Shown: one piece after another, positions 46,566 to 55,858 of the stretch
How the letters are laid out: every line of letters begins with the position of its first letter
How positions within the stretch are numbered: the first letter of the stretch is position 1
Assembly (NCBI RefSeq): GCF_001047675.1
Contig: NZ_CP011975.1
Span: 2,582,073-2,646,072, forward strand
Reading direction: 5' to 3'
Length of the DNA stretch: 64,000 bases
DNA from: Yersinia aleksiciae
GTDB lineage: Bacteria; Pseudomonadota; Gammaproteobacteria; Enterobacterales; Enterobacteriaceae
Made by a program: the position numbers and the translations under genes
Notes under the pieces: model-generated
What the model saw: only the letters and a program-made list of their open reading frames with translations
Databases searched by the model: none
Told to the model about the DNA's origin: nothing

Positions 46566-46676
46566 TTTCGCTAACGATTCTCAGCCTATTTTTTGCGCTT
46601 ATAGTAATGACAGTTTCATTAATTAATCTAAAAATCATTCATTATTGCCTTAACTCTTACGCTACAGGAGCAAGAT

Positions 46677-47771
46677 ATGCTGAAAGTCATTCAATCTCCG
46701 TCTAAATATATCCAAGGTGCCAATGCATTACAGTCCATTGGTGAGTTTGCTAAGTTACTGGCTAATAAATATTTTATCATCGCCGATGATTTTGTCATGA
46801 AGCTGACGGCGGATACAGTCAGTTCCAGCTTGCATGGCAGTGAGTTGGAAAACCACTTTAGCCGCTTTAACGGTGAATGCTCTCGTCAGGAAATTGAACG
46901 CCTGACAGTTGAGCTGAAAAAGCATCACTGCAATGGGGTGATTGGTATTGGTGGCGGGAAAACCCTCGATACGGCTAAAGCCATTGCTCACTATCAGCAT
47001 ATCCCCGTCATTGTGGTGCCGACCATTGCCTCAACCGACGCACCGACCAGTGCGTTGTCAGTGATTTATACCGAACAAGGCGAGTTTGCCGAGTACCTGA
47101 TATACCCGAAAAACCCCGATATCGTGCTGATGGATTCAGCCATTATCGCCAAAGCGCCGGTGCGTTTGTTGATCTCAGGGATGGGCGATGCACTCTCCAC
47201 TTACTTTGAAGCGCAAGCTTGTTTTGATGCCAAAGCCATCAGCATGGCGGGGGGCGCATCCACCTTGGCGGCCGTCACCTTAGCTCGCTTGTGTTACGAA
47301 ACCCTGCTGGCAGAAGGCTACAAAGCCAAACTGGCAGTAGAAGCGGGAGTGGTCACTGAAGCGGTGGAACGCATCATCGAAGCCAATACTTATCTGAGTG
47401 GTATCGGTTTTGAAAGCAGTGGTCTGGCAGCCGCTCACGCTATTCACAACGGTTTCACGGTATTAGAAGAGTGCCACCACCTCTATCACGGTGAGAAAGT
47501 GGCGTTCGGTACGCTGACACAACTCGTGTTACAAAACAGCAGCATGGAAGAGATCGAAACCGTGCTCTCATTCTGTCAGCAACTGGGTCTGCCAATTACA
47601 TTGGCTGAAATGGGTGTCACACAGGATATCGAACGCAAAATTCAGGCTGTGGCACAGGCCAGTTGCGCGGAAGGTGAAACCATCCACAACATGCCGTTTG
47701 CCGTGACACCAGACAGCGTTTATGCCGCAATTATTGTGGCTGACAGCTTGGGCCAGGCGTTTCTTAACTAA
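46677..47771 (+). CDS. gldA: Glycerol dehydrogenase
   Basis: A 364-residue NAD- and zinc-dependent dehydrogenase that oxidises glycerol to dihydroxyacetone. The NAD-binding GVIGIGGGKTLDTAKAIAHY (about residues 85-104) and PTIASTDAPTSALSVIY are characteristic. Zinc ligands are visible in GMGDALSTYFEA (Asp), LAAAHAIHNGF (His) and LYHGEKVAFGT (His). It leads into dhaKLM on the same strand, which together give the anaerobic glycerol route GldA to DhaK. Confidence 0.96.
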   Translation: MLKVIQSPSKYIQGANALQSIGEFAKLLANKYFIIADDFVMKLTADTVSSSLHGSELENHFSRFNGECSRQEIERLTVELKKHHCNGVIGIGGGKTLDTAKAIAHYQHIPVIVVPTIASTDAPTSALSVIYTEQGEFAEYLIYPKNPDIVLMDSAIIAKAPVRLLISGMGDALSTYFEAQACFDAKAISMAGGASTLAAVTLARLCYETLLAEGYKAKLAVEAGVVTEAVERIIEANTYLSGIGFESSGLAAAHAIHNGFTVLEECHHLYHGEKVAFGTLTQLVLQNSSMEEIETVLSFCQQLGLPITLAEMGVTQDIERKIQAVAQASCAEGETIHNMPFAVTPDSVYAAIIVADSLGQAFLN

Positions 47772-47885
47772 ACTGTTCGACAAGCCAGTTGATTGATAGA
47801 CAGGCAAGTTAACTGACTGAGTCTGCCGGTGCCCCTCATCATCGGCAGCTCTGTTCTCCAGCCATTCCCGTTCGCGGAGTATAAA

Positions 47886-48944
47886 ATGAAAAAATTAATT
47901 AACAGCGTAGAGAGTGTGTTACAGGAACAAATTCAGGGGCTCGTTGAGGCTCATCCTGAGCTGAAATTGCATCAGGAACCGCTTTTTATTACTCGAGCAG
48001 ATGCGCCCGTTATGGGCAAAGTTGCCTTGATGTCCGGTGGTGGCAGTGGTCATGAACCGATGCATTGTGGTTTTATCGGCGAAGGCATGCTGGACGGCGC
48101 CTGCCCCGGCGAGATTTTCACCTCGCCAACCCCAGATCAAATGTATGCATGCGGCCAAGCCATTGATGGTGGGCAGGGTGTGCTGATGCTGATTAAGAAT
48201 TACACCGGCGACATTCTCAATTTTGAAACTGCCGCCGAACTGCTGCATGCCGATGGCACGGCGGTCGCGACATTAGTGATTGATGATGATGTGGCGGTTA
48301 AAGATAGCCTTTATACCGCTGGGCGACGTGGAGTGGCGAATACCGTCATTATTGAGAAATTACTTGGTGCCGCGGCGGTTCGTGGTGATTCATTGGATGA
48401 ATGTGCCGCACTCGGCCAGAAAATTAATAATCAGGGCCACTCTATCGGCATCGCGCTTGGCGCTTGTACCGTGCCAGCGGCGGGTAAACCCTCATTTACG
48501 CTGGCTGAAAATGAGATGGAATTTGGGGTTGGCATTCATGGCGAACCTGGGATTGAACGGCGGCCATTTACCTCTCTAAATGACACCGTTGATGCCATGT
48601 TCCAGACTCTGATTGAGCACGGTAGCTATCAGCGCACTTTACGCCATTGGGATCGACAAGCTGGCGTCTGGTGTGAGACTTGCCAAAGTAAGCAGCCACT
48701 GGCAAAAGGCGATCGGGTGATTGTGCTGGTGAATAATCTGGGGGCTACCCCCCTGTCAGAGCTTTATGGGGTTTGGCATCGACTGGCTGCTTGCTGCGCA
48801 GATTTTGGTTTGATCATTGAACGTAAGCTGATTGGTTCCTATTGCACCTCACTGGATATGCAGGGGATGTCGATTACGATGCTGAAAGTGGATGATGAGT
48901 TGTTGGGGTTGTGGGACGCGCCAGTAAATACACCCGCCCTTTAA
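47886..48944 (+). CDS. dhaK: PTS-dependent dihydroxyacetone kinase, DhaK subunit
   Basis: The 352-residue substrate-binding subunit. MKKLINSVESVLQEQIQGLVEAHPELKLHQEP is the usual N-terminus. VALMSGGGSGHEPMHCGFIGEGMLDGACPGEIFTSPTPDQM and the hemiaminal-forming His in MEFGVGIHGEPGIERR (about residue 220) are intact. The start is ATG 47886 behind GGAG; the longer upstream frame has no support. It is 114 bases after gldA. Confidence 0.97.
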   Translation: MKKLINSVESVLQEQIQGLVEAHPELKLHQEPLFITRADAPVMGKVALMSGGGSGHEPMHCGFIGEGMLDGACPGEIFTSPTPDQMYACGQAIDGGQGVLMLIKNYTGDILNFETAAELLHADGTAVATLVIDDDVAVKDSLYTAGRRGVANTVIIEKLLGAAAVRGDSLDECAALGQKINNQGHSIGIALGACTVPAAGKPSFTLAENEMEFGVGIHGEPGIERRPFTSLNDTVDAMFQTLIEHGSYQRTLRHWDRQAGVWCETCQSKQPLAKGDRVIVLVNNLGATPLSELYGVWHRLAACCADFGLIIERKLIGSYCTSLDMQGMSITMLKVDDELLGLWDAPVNTPAL

Positions 48945-49016
48945 AATCTATTAGGCATAATCAGCACTCTTTTATGTGAAAATTTTTATAAAACAACAAT
49001 GTGCCTGGAGAACATC

Positions 49017-49649
49017 ATGGGACTCACCAAACAACAAATTGTCAGTTGGTTACAGCTTTGCGCTGAGGTTTTCAGTGAACAACGCGATTTTCTGACGCAG
49101 TTAGATACCGAAATCGGCGACGGTGACCACGGCCTGAATATGAATCGCGGCTTTAATAAAGTGGTCGAAAAGTTACCCTCTTTTGCCGACAAAGACATTG
49201 GTTTTATCCTGAAAAATACCGGCATGACCCTGCTTTCAAGTGTCGGGGGAGCCAGTGGCCCGCTGTTCGGCACCTTCTTTATCCGCGCCGCGCAGAGCAC
49301 CAATGCTAAGCAGAGTTTGGATCTGGCAGCCCTGTGCCAGATGTTCAAAGATGGTGTTGAAGGGGTGGTGATGCGCGGTAAAGCTGAGCCGGGTGATAAA
49401 ACCATGTGTGATGTTTGGTGGGCAGTGGTCGCGCAACTTGAGCAGGCAAATCAGCAAGGTGTGCCGCTGGTCGATGCTTTGCAACAGACGGTTGATCGCG
49501 CCCAGCAAGCACTGGCTGGGACTATCACCATGCAGGCCCGCAAGGGGCGCGCCAGCTATCTTGGCGAACGCAGCATTGGCCATCAAGACCCAGGGGCGAC
49601 ATCAGCCATGCTGATGATGCAGGCGTTATGGCAGGTTGCCAGCCATTAA
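49017..49649 (+). CDS. dhaL: PTS-dependent dihydroxyacetone kinase, ADP-binding DhaL subunit
   Basis: 210 residues, the exact E. coli length. The Mg-ADP-binding residues are in TEIGDGDHGLNMNRGF (two Asp and one His-linked Asp), and LLSSVGGASGPLFGTFF and GRASYLGERSIGHQDPGA complete the pattern. DhaL is re-phosphorylated by DhaM and passes phosphate to the substrate on DhaK. ATG 49017 follows CTGGAG. Confidence 0.97.
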   Translation: MGLTKQQIVSWLQLCAEVFSEQRDFLTQLDTEIGDGDHGLNMNRGFNKVVEKLPSFADKDIGFILKNTGMTLLSSVGGASGPLFGTFFIRAAQSTNAKQSLDLAALCQMFKDGVEGVVMRGKAEPGDKTMCDVWWAVVAQLEQANQQGVPLVDALQQTVDRAQQALAGTITMQARKGRASYLGERSIGHQDPGATSAMLMMQALWQVASH

Positions 49650-49683
49650 TGTGGCGCAACCGACACCTTTATCAGGAGGAAAG

Positions 49684-51114
49684 ATGGTCAATCTCGTTGT
49701 AGTTTCTCATAGCGCGCTGCTGGCTCAGGGTGTGGCCGAACTGGCACAGCAAATGACACAAGGGGGCTGCCAGCTGGCGGTTGCCGCCGGTGTAGACGAC
49801 CTAGATCATCCGATTGGCACGGATGCCATTAAAGTGATGGAAGCCATTGAATCGGTTTATACCCCATCGGGTGTGCTGGTATTGATGGATTTAGGCAGTG
49901 CCTTGCTCAGTGCAGAAACCGCACTTGAGCTATTGGATCCCGACATCGCGCAGCACGTGCAACTCTGCGCCGCACCACTGGTTGAAGGGACGCTGGCCGC
50001 AGTGGTAGCAGCATCATCTGGCGCTTCACTGGCCGATGTTCGCACTGAAGCCATGGGGGCGCTGACGGCTAAGGCCGCGCAGTTAGGGGAAAGTGTCGCG
50101 GAACCTGTCAGTAGCGCGGTGGCTAAATCAGCACCAGATGCCCAGAGTGTCAGTTGGGTGGTACGCAATCCCAATGGTTTACATGTGCGGCCTGCGGCTA
50201 AATTGGTCGAAGTCTTGGCCCCTTTCGCCGCTGATTTACTGCTGGAGAAGAATGGGCAGTGCGTCAATCCACGCAGCCTGAATCAACTGGCGATTTTGCA
50301 AGTGCGTAAGGGCGATACCATCCGATTGCTCGCCAGTGGTCCGCAAGCCGGTGAAGCGCTGGATGCCTTTATGCAGCTGGCTCAACAGCACTTTGGTGAG
50401 TCGGTGACGACAACCAGCGACAGTGGATTCACGGGTGTAATGGTTCCTCGCCGGGCAATTAGTGCACCACTGTTGCAGTGGCTACCCGCAGTCCCAGTAT
50501 TTTTGCCGCGCACCATCAATGCCGGACAAATTGCAAATGAGCAGCAGCGGTTACACCAAGCTTTAGCGCAAACAACGGAAGATTTGCAACAATTGATGCG
50601 GCTGGCAGAACAGCAGATCAGCGCTGAGGCCGCGGCGATCTTCAATGCTCACGGGATGTTGATCGATGATGAAGAACTGCATCAGGCGATGGATGCACGG
50701 ATCGTGAGTCAGCTCGTCTGTGCTGAATCCGCGTTACAGGATGAACTGCTGGCGATGGTGGCAGATTATTTAGCGCTAGATGATGAATATTTACGCGTCC
50801 GTGAACTGGATATCCGCGATATTCTCAATCGCGCATTAGGCCACCTGACGGGGCTACCACCGGTTCCACTTTCAGTTGATGGCGAAATTATATTATTAGC
50901 GGAAGAGTTGTTGCCATCCCAGATGATTGGGCTAAATCCCGAACAGGTAAAAGGTCTCTGTTTAAGTAAAGGGCATATTATGTCTCATAGTGCTATTTTG
51001 GCGAAAGAGCTGGATATTCCCATGCTCGTCGGTGCCGTGGGTTGCCTTGAGGCGAGCCGTAATGGGCAAATCGCTTTACTAGATACTGCACTTGGGGTAT
51101 TGAAACTCCAGTAA
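49684..51114 (+). CDS. dhaM: PTS-dependent dihydroxyacetone kinase, phosphotransferase DhaM
   Basis: A 476-residue three-domain protein: EIIA-mannose-like (MVNLVVVSHSALLAQG, active His9), HPr-like (VVRNPNGLHVRPAAKLVEVL, His near residue 169) and a truncated enzyme I-like domain (RTINAGQIANEQQRLHQALA... and KGHIMSHSAILAKELDIPMLVG with its His). It brings phosphate from PEP via EI and HPr to DhaL. ATG 49684 follows AGGAGGAAAG. It is last in the operon and converges on the six-gene cluster with 42 bases between the stops. Confidence 0.95.
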   Translation: MVNLVVVSHSALLAQGVAELAQQMTQGGCQLAVAAGVDDLDHPIGTDAIKVMEAIESVYTPSGVLVLMDLGSALLSAETALELLDPDIAQHVQLCAAPLVEGTLAAVVAASSGASLADVRTEAMGALTAKAAQLGESVAEPVSSAVAKSAPDAQSVSWVVRNPNGLHVRPAAKLVEVLAPFAADLLLEKNGQCVNPRSLNQLAILQVRKGDTIRLLASGPQAGEALDAFMQLAQQHFGESVTTTSDSGFTGVMVPRRAISAPLLQWLPAVPVFLPRTINAGQIANEQQRLHQALAQTTEDLQQLMRLAEQQISAEAAAIFNAHGMLIDDEELHQAMDARIVSQLVCAESALQDELLAMVADYLALDDEYLRVRELDIRDILNRALGHLTGLPPVPLSVDGEIILLAEELLPSQMIGLNPEQVKGLCLSKGHIMSHSAILAKELDIPMLVGAVGCLEASRNGQIALLDTALGVLKLQ

Positions 51115-51156
51115 GAAATAACCGCCAATATAGTCAATTCAATAGGCAGTCCAGCA

Positions 51157-52512
51157 TCAATCAAGGGCTGCTATTTGAGGGATTAGACATGCCAGTGGTG
51201 CCAAAATTTGTTTTTTCCACTGATACTGAGTTTTTATTCGTGTTGCACCGGCCCGCCGAATTTTATCTATTTCAACTTCAGATAATTGGCAAATCTGATG
51301 TATCACTTCTGCCAGATTTTCTGCATCTCCAGCAATATGCCGATATCCATCAATACCTTGCTCGATTTGCTCACTTAGTCCTCCCGAGTCGGCAACAATT
51401 AACAAAGCTCCCTGCTCTCTGGCTAACCACCGCGCTTCCATGGGAATTAACCCATTGGGTTCATTCTCGGCAGAAAGCACACAAACACGGGTGTTGCGCC
51501 ATTGAATAAGGCACGCCATAAGTTCTCGATCGAACGAATTTATGATTGAGGGTTGTATTGTGAGCTGGCTGGCTAATAGCGATAATTCAGGCAAAACAGG
51601 GGCGCTGACAATAACCGGATGAATGTCATTACCCAGATAACAGCTCGCTTTGAGTAATAAATCGTGGCGCTTGTAAGGCACTCCTCGTCCGAGAGTTATG
51701 GCTAATGGGCGTTCCAGTGGTATTCCATGGCGCGACAGTGTGTGGCTAATCTCCTGATCACTGCGAATCCGAAACCAAGAGTCGTCGATATTAATCCCTG
51801 CATAAACAGGTACAAATGATTGCGGGTCCGCACCGTACTCTGTCACTAAATGTGCAGCCATAAACTGGCTAATCTGGCCGAGTTTGATATTCGAATCGAT
51901 CTTGGCCCAGTGGATAGGTAATGATTCTGCCATCAGACGTTCTGGATTAGGCAGTGGCATTTCATGATTAAATGCAGTGCCATGAGAGATATAGATAATT
52001 TTTAAATTTACGTTTTCCATCGCTGCATGCAGACGCGCAATTAAAGGGGTAAACGAGAAGGGGATCTCATGACAAAAAGCCAAAGTGATATCATAATCTG
52101 CGCTGATATCCATAATTTTTGCTGCCCCTGCGGCAGAGGATATTTGCCAGTTTTGTAAGTTACCAAGAAAAGCATCACCATAAGGCCATGAACAACCCGC
52201 TTCTTTCCCCTGAGTCATATTGGGTAGAGTAGAAAAAGTGCCCCCCATCTTGTTAATCTGGTTGATATGGTGGGCGCGACAATTCTTATCAAAGAAAACA
52301 TGATATCTGCTATAGGCAATCTCAATAAAATGAGGTTCCAGAATAATATTATTATCAGCCAACAAATCAATAATATCAGGCAATGCTTGAATCTGCCCTC
52401 GAATATAAGAACCTACGCCACCCACGAACAGTTGAATGCCTTCAGTGGCTAAATGAATAACACCAATTTTCAGTTTTTTTGTTTCGTTATCCGATAACCT
52501 ATTACCCGACAT
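51157..52512 (-). CDS. Glycosyltransferase, GT4/GT-B type (cluster gene 6)
   Basis: A 451-residue GT-B glycosyltransferase. The N-terminal half begins KIGVIHLATEGIQLFVGGVGSYIRGQIQ, the acceptor-side glycine-rich start. The C-terminal half has LAITLGRGVPYKRHDLLLKASCYL and the donor-binding NEPNGLIPMEARWLAREQGALLIVADSGGLSEQIEQGIDGY, with the E-x7-E pattern of GT4 enzymes. It is the last gene of the six-gene leftward operon, 57 bases after the carbamoyltransferase. No signal peptide or membrane anchor, so cytoplasmic. Substrate unknown. The surrounding DNA is more AT-rich than the neighbouring dha genes. Confidence 0.8.
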   Translation of the reverse strand: MSGNRLSDNETKKLKIGVIHLATEGIQLFVGGVGSYIRGQIQALPDIIDLLADNNIILEPHFIEIAYSRYHVFFDKNCRAHHINQINKMGGTFSTLPNMTQGKEAGCSWPYGDAFLGNLQNWQISSAAGAAKIMDISADYDITLAFCHEIPFSFTPLIARLHAAMENVNLKIIYISHGTAFNHEMPLPNPERLMAESLPIHWAKIDSNIKLGQISQFMAAHLVTEYGADPQSFVPVYAGINIDDSWFRIRSDQEISHTLSRHGIPLERPLAITLGRGVPYKRHDLLLKASCYLGNDIHPVIVSAPVLPELSLLASQLTIQPSIINSFDRELMACLIQWRNTRVCVLSAENEPNGLIPMEARWLAREQGALLIVADSGGLSEQIEQGIDGYRHIAGDAENLAEVIHQICQLSEVEIDKIRRAGATRIKTQYQWKKQILAPLACLIPQIAALD

Positions 52513-52569
52513 AAAAACCTCATGTTTTTATCACGTCATATGATTAATAGCCTGATTTTTCCGGTGTCA

Positions 52570-54276
52570 TCAAGTCGGTCTTTTCTTGGCTATCCTGTAA
52601 TTATTGATAAACAATAGATCTAAACCGCAGCTTAAAAATAAATTGATGGCGTCACCGGGGGTTTCAACGATAGGCATCCCTTTGGTATTTAAAGAAGTAT
52701 TCAGCAGGATCGGTATTCTAGTCTCTGCAAAAAAAGACGTTATCAATTTATGGAATTTTTTATTGATTTCCTTTTTGACCGTCTGCACACGCGCACTGCC
52801 ATCGACATGGACAATTGAGGGTAAATCAGGTTGATATTGCGCTTTGACATAGGCGATAAATAACATGTAATCACTGTCATGATTTAACTCGAAATAATCA
52901 TGCACTTTTTCGTGTAAAACCGCTGGTGCAAAAGGTCGAAAGTCCTCTCGGTACTTCACATTAGCATTAATATGATCTCTCATATGTGCACTGCGGGGAT
53001 CGGCCAAAATACTTCTATTGCCTAAGGCGCGAGGTCCAAATTCAGACTCCCCCTGAAACCAGGCAATAACATTGCCAGCCGCAATGGATTTAGCCGCAAC
53101 AGTTTCAATGTCATCATAATAACTGTACTCGATACTCGCGGCATGCTCCTCAACTGCTTGCGCGACAGTGATATCGTCATAGATTTTACCAAAATAGGTT
53201 GAACCCGAATGCCTTACCCGCTCTTTTTTCAGTACCTCTGACCAACCATAATAACAACAACCGATAGACAGCCCATTGTCACCCGCCGCAGGTTGAATAT
53301 AGAGATCTTCAAAATTACATCCTTTTATCAGCTTTTCATTCGCAGTGGCATTTAAGGCCACCCCCCCAGCATAAGCAAAATTCTTCATTGGATGAAGATG
53401 ATAGTAATAATCAAACAGATAGAATAACGCTTCCTCAAGTTTAGATTGTGCCCAATAGGCCAGATCTGAATAGTATTGGAAATTATCCTTAAAATGAGTC
53501 GGGCTGGTATTGAGCAGTGGATCGATATTCGCCCACCAATCATTACGCAGTACAATTTTGCCCGCGTCAAAAAAGAAGGGTTGCCAATCAATAATATGAG
53601 GTCTGCCGTAAGGGGCCAGCCCCATCAATTTACCCGCGCAATCTAACTCGCCAAAAATATACTGCGCGATCCCTTCATAGAACTCACCAATAGAGTTCTC
53701 TATCTCCCAGGTTGAAACAGGGTAGTTGCTGCGGTCCTTTCGATTAACCCAGCGGGAAAAGTCTTTGCATATGGGCGTCATCTTGCCATTTTGATAAACA
53801 TAGTAGCTACAGGTTTCCCAGTAGCGATAATGGTTATTAATATGAATGCTGTTTGCGGCGTCAATATTCTCAGTGATGTCATTACAGCTATCTAAACTGC
53901 CGCCATGTCCATCAATCACCACCACGCCCATCTCATCAAAAGGTGATGTCCCTACGGCACTATAAGCATGCGCTAAGTGATGAGAAATACTCACAGTAGG
54001 TACCATTGGGGGTAAGGCTCTATTTTTTCTCTTTTCTAATTGCTCGCAAAAGAGTGGATTATAAGAGTTTTGTTCTACGATTAGTGAGAGGTCATGATAT
54101 TCAATACCCGCGGCATCTAAGCAGTATTGGATAGTCGCATTATCATTAAAACCATCATGTTTTACTCTGGATAATCTTTCTTTCTCGATGGCAACGATAA
54201 TCTCTCCGTCTTTCATTAAACAGGTTGAACCATCATGAGATAAGGCCGTGCCGAGAATGTAAATGGGTTTGCACAT
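52570..54276 (-). CDS. Carbamoyltransferase, NodU/CmcH/TobZ family (cluster gene 5)
   Basis: A 568-residue enzyme that moves a carbamoyl group from carbamoyl phosphate, via a carbamoyl-adenylate, to a hydroxyl of a small molecule (as in TobZ for tobramycin, NodU for Nod factors, CmcH for cephamycin). The Kae1-like N-terminal domain shows LGTALSHDGSTCLM, the metal-binding SISHHLAHAYSAVG (His99/100 and His103) and VVVIDGHGGSLD. FAYAGGVALNATANEKL leads to the C-terminal YrdC-like part, with WFQGESEFGPRALGNRSILADPR and YREDFRPFAPAVL. All family landmarks are intact and length is normal. It is probably the key tailoring step of the cluster. Confidence 0.92.
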   Translation of the reverse strand: MCKPIYILGTALSHDGSTCLMKDGEIIVAIEKERLSRVKHDGFNDNATIQYCLDAAGIEYHDLSLIVEQNSYNPLFCEQLEKRKNRALPPMVPTVSISHHLAHAYSAVGTSPFDEMGVVVIDGHGGSLDSCNDITENIDAANSIHINNHYRYWETCSYYVYQNGKMTPICKDFSRWVNRKDRSNYPVSTWEIENSIGEFYEGIAQYIFGELDCAGKLMGLAPYGRPHIIDWQPFFFDAGKIVLRNDWWANIDPLLNTSPTHFKDNFQYYSDLAYWAQSKLEEALFYLFDYYYHLHPMKNFAYAGGVALNATANEKLIKGCNFEDLYIQPAAGDNGLSIGCCYYGWSEVLKKERVRHSGSTYFGKIYDDITVAQAVEEHAASIEYSYYDDIETVAAKSIAAGNVIAWFQGESEFGPRALGNRSILADPRSAHMRDHINANVKYREDFRPFAPAVLHEKVHDYFELNHDSDYMLFIAYVKAQYQPDLPSIVHVDGSARVQTVKKEINKKFHKLITSFFAETRIPILLNTSLNTKGMPIVETPGDAINLFLSCGLDLLFINNYRIAKKRPT

Positions 54277-54302
54277 AATTAATATCCTTATTTATTATCG
54301 CA

Positions 54303-55796
54303 TTAGTCTAAAATATAGGCGAGCCGGCGGGATAGGGCGAGTGTCGTTAACGATGGGTTAGCGGCACCAGGTCGCGAGAAGGTACTCGGCCCAATGGCAT
54401 ATAAGTTATTGATATGATTAAACTCATGTTTTTCATTCAATATTTCTCCCAGAGGAAGGGTGCTGCTTTCATGGTTCTCTGTTCCAAGCGGACTTATCCA
54501 TGTTGCAGGGATATTATAATTAACGACTCTTGATGGAGAGTGAAGCTCATAATAGACATCCCCCATCGTTCTGGCATGGACACTAAAACCACTATCAAAA
54601 ACTAAAGGAGAAAAGGGTGTATTAATTTTTTGGCAGATTTCATGCCAAAACATATTTAATTCATCTTGCTCTTTATGGATTAATATATTGTCTTCATTAC
54701 TGAGATGGCATGAAATTGACAACGGAATAGCTTCATCATGGTTCTCCACCTTGATATACCCATCAACCGATGGAATCTGTTCACCCATGGCCCAAACTTC
54801 TAATTCAACGCCAAATTTTGATTGGCTAAGTGTAAAGAACAGATTGAATCGTTCGCCTGACAGACTGCGACTAAAAAAGAGAGTATCGGGGTGCTTTTCA
54901 ATTAATGCCTTGAACATTGCAGGCACGGTGTGGGACTCAAGCGTCACATTAAATCCCTGTACGATATGATCAACAAGGCCGGTCATTTTCTTCTCTATCA
55001 AATGCCCTGAATCATAAAGTACCTGTGCGGATAAACGTGAGTTTTCAATGGTGCCCAAGGCGAGAATACACTTATCGGCTAATACGTGATGTATCTCATT
55101 TGATTCAATATTTCGTAATTTAGCGCCAATGCAGTGCCCATTTTTAATCATAATCGCGATAGCTTCATATCCCGAAATAATGGGCGGGCGACATTCTGAT
55201 GGGTCAGCTTCGTTCCAGTAGGATAAGGGTGAATAGGCTTCCCAGCGGTCAGATGACCCCATATTACGGGTGGCCTGAGGTGTGACTTTAAATTCAAAAT
55301 CAGCAAACATAAATGAGTCGTCAGCATGATAACTTTTCTCGGCCCATGCCAATATTTCAGACTGTACTTGAGTATAGAGTGAGGGGCCACCTAACCAATC
55401 CTCAGTGAGATCTTTGACAATCTGTGAAGGCCAAAATTTAAGGGCATCGGCTTCTATTGGCAGAATCACGCCATGCCAATAGAGTGATCTGCCGCCTACT
55501 CTTCGACGGAGACAGCTCCCTTTTGAGAAGTGAGGTTCACTTAGCGATCGCCATGATCGGAAGGCGTATTGATCTGACTCCTCATTCTTCCAGAATTTAT
55601 CGGCATGCTGATATTCGTCACCTGCATTTATATGGCGACAATCGGTCATTGGCCCCACGTCAATAACGACAATATTCTCAACTGCTCGATGATTTAAATG
55701 CTTGGCTAACTCCAAACCTGACATCCCACCGCCGAGAATTAAAATGTTTATTTCAGAGGGGATATTATTCAGTCTATTAGTATCTATAATATTCAT
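54303..55796 (-). CDS. GMC-type FAD-dependent oxidoreductase (cluster gene 4)
   Basis: A 497-residue flavoprotein. The dinucleotide-binding motif ILGGGMSGLELAKHL starts near residue 21. RRVGGRSLYWHGVILP is the GMC-type FAD loop, ADKCILALGTIENSRLSAQVL the second FAD segment, and NLYAIGPSTFSRPGAANPSLTTLALSRRLA the C-terminal GMC block. The usual catalytic His-His/Asn pair is not clear to me; GMC relatives oxidise sugar or cyclitol alcohols to ketones. That suits a sugar-like or aminocyclitol-like substrate in this operon. The product is unknown. Confidence 0.82.
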   Translation of the reverse strand: MNIIDTNRLNNIPSEINILILGGGMSGLELAKHLNHRAVENIVVIDVGPMTDCRHINAGDEYQHADKFWKNEESDQYAFRSWRSLSEPHFSKGSCLRRRVGGRSLYWHGVILPIEADALKFWPSQIVKDLTEDWLGGPSLYTQVQSEILAWAEKSYHADDSFMFADFEFKVTPQATRNMGSSDRWEAYSPLSYWNEADPSECRPPIISGYEAIAIMIKNGHCIGAKLRNIESNEIHHVLADKCILALGTIENSRLSAQVLYDSGHLIEKKMTGLVDHIVQGFNVTLESHTVPAMFKALIEKHPDTLFFSRSLSGERFNLFFTLSQSKFGVELEVWAMGEQIPSVDGYIKVENHDEAIPLSISCHLSNEDNILIHKEQDELNMFWHEICQKINTPFSPLVFDSGFSVHARTMGDVYYELHSPSRVVNYNIPATWISPLGTENHESSTLPLGEILNEKHEFNHINNLYAIGPSTFSRPGAANPSLTTLALSRRLAYILD

Positions 55797-55858
55797 TACC
55801 TCTCCTTTAATAGTCAGTGTTTTTCCTGAAAATTATTTTTTACTGAAACTATGTGGCA

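Noticed and set aside
46400..46676. Sigma-54 promoter ahead of gldA
   Set aside because: No GG-N10-GC element at a suitable place, and DhaR lacks the GAFTGA motif.
51189..51509. Plus-strand ORF of about 100 codons inside the glycosyltransferase gene
   Set aside because: It is a shadow of the leftward gene, which has a clear family match over this region.
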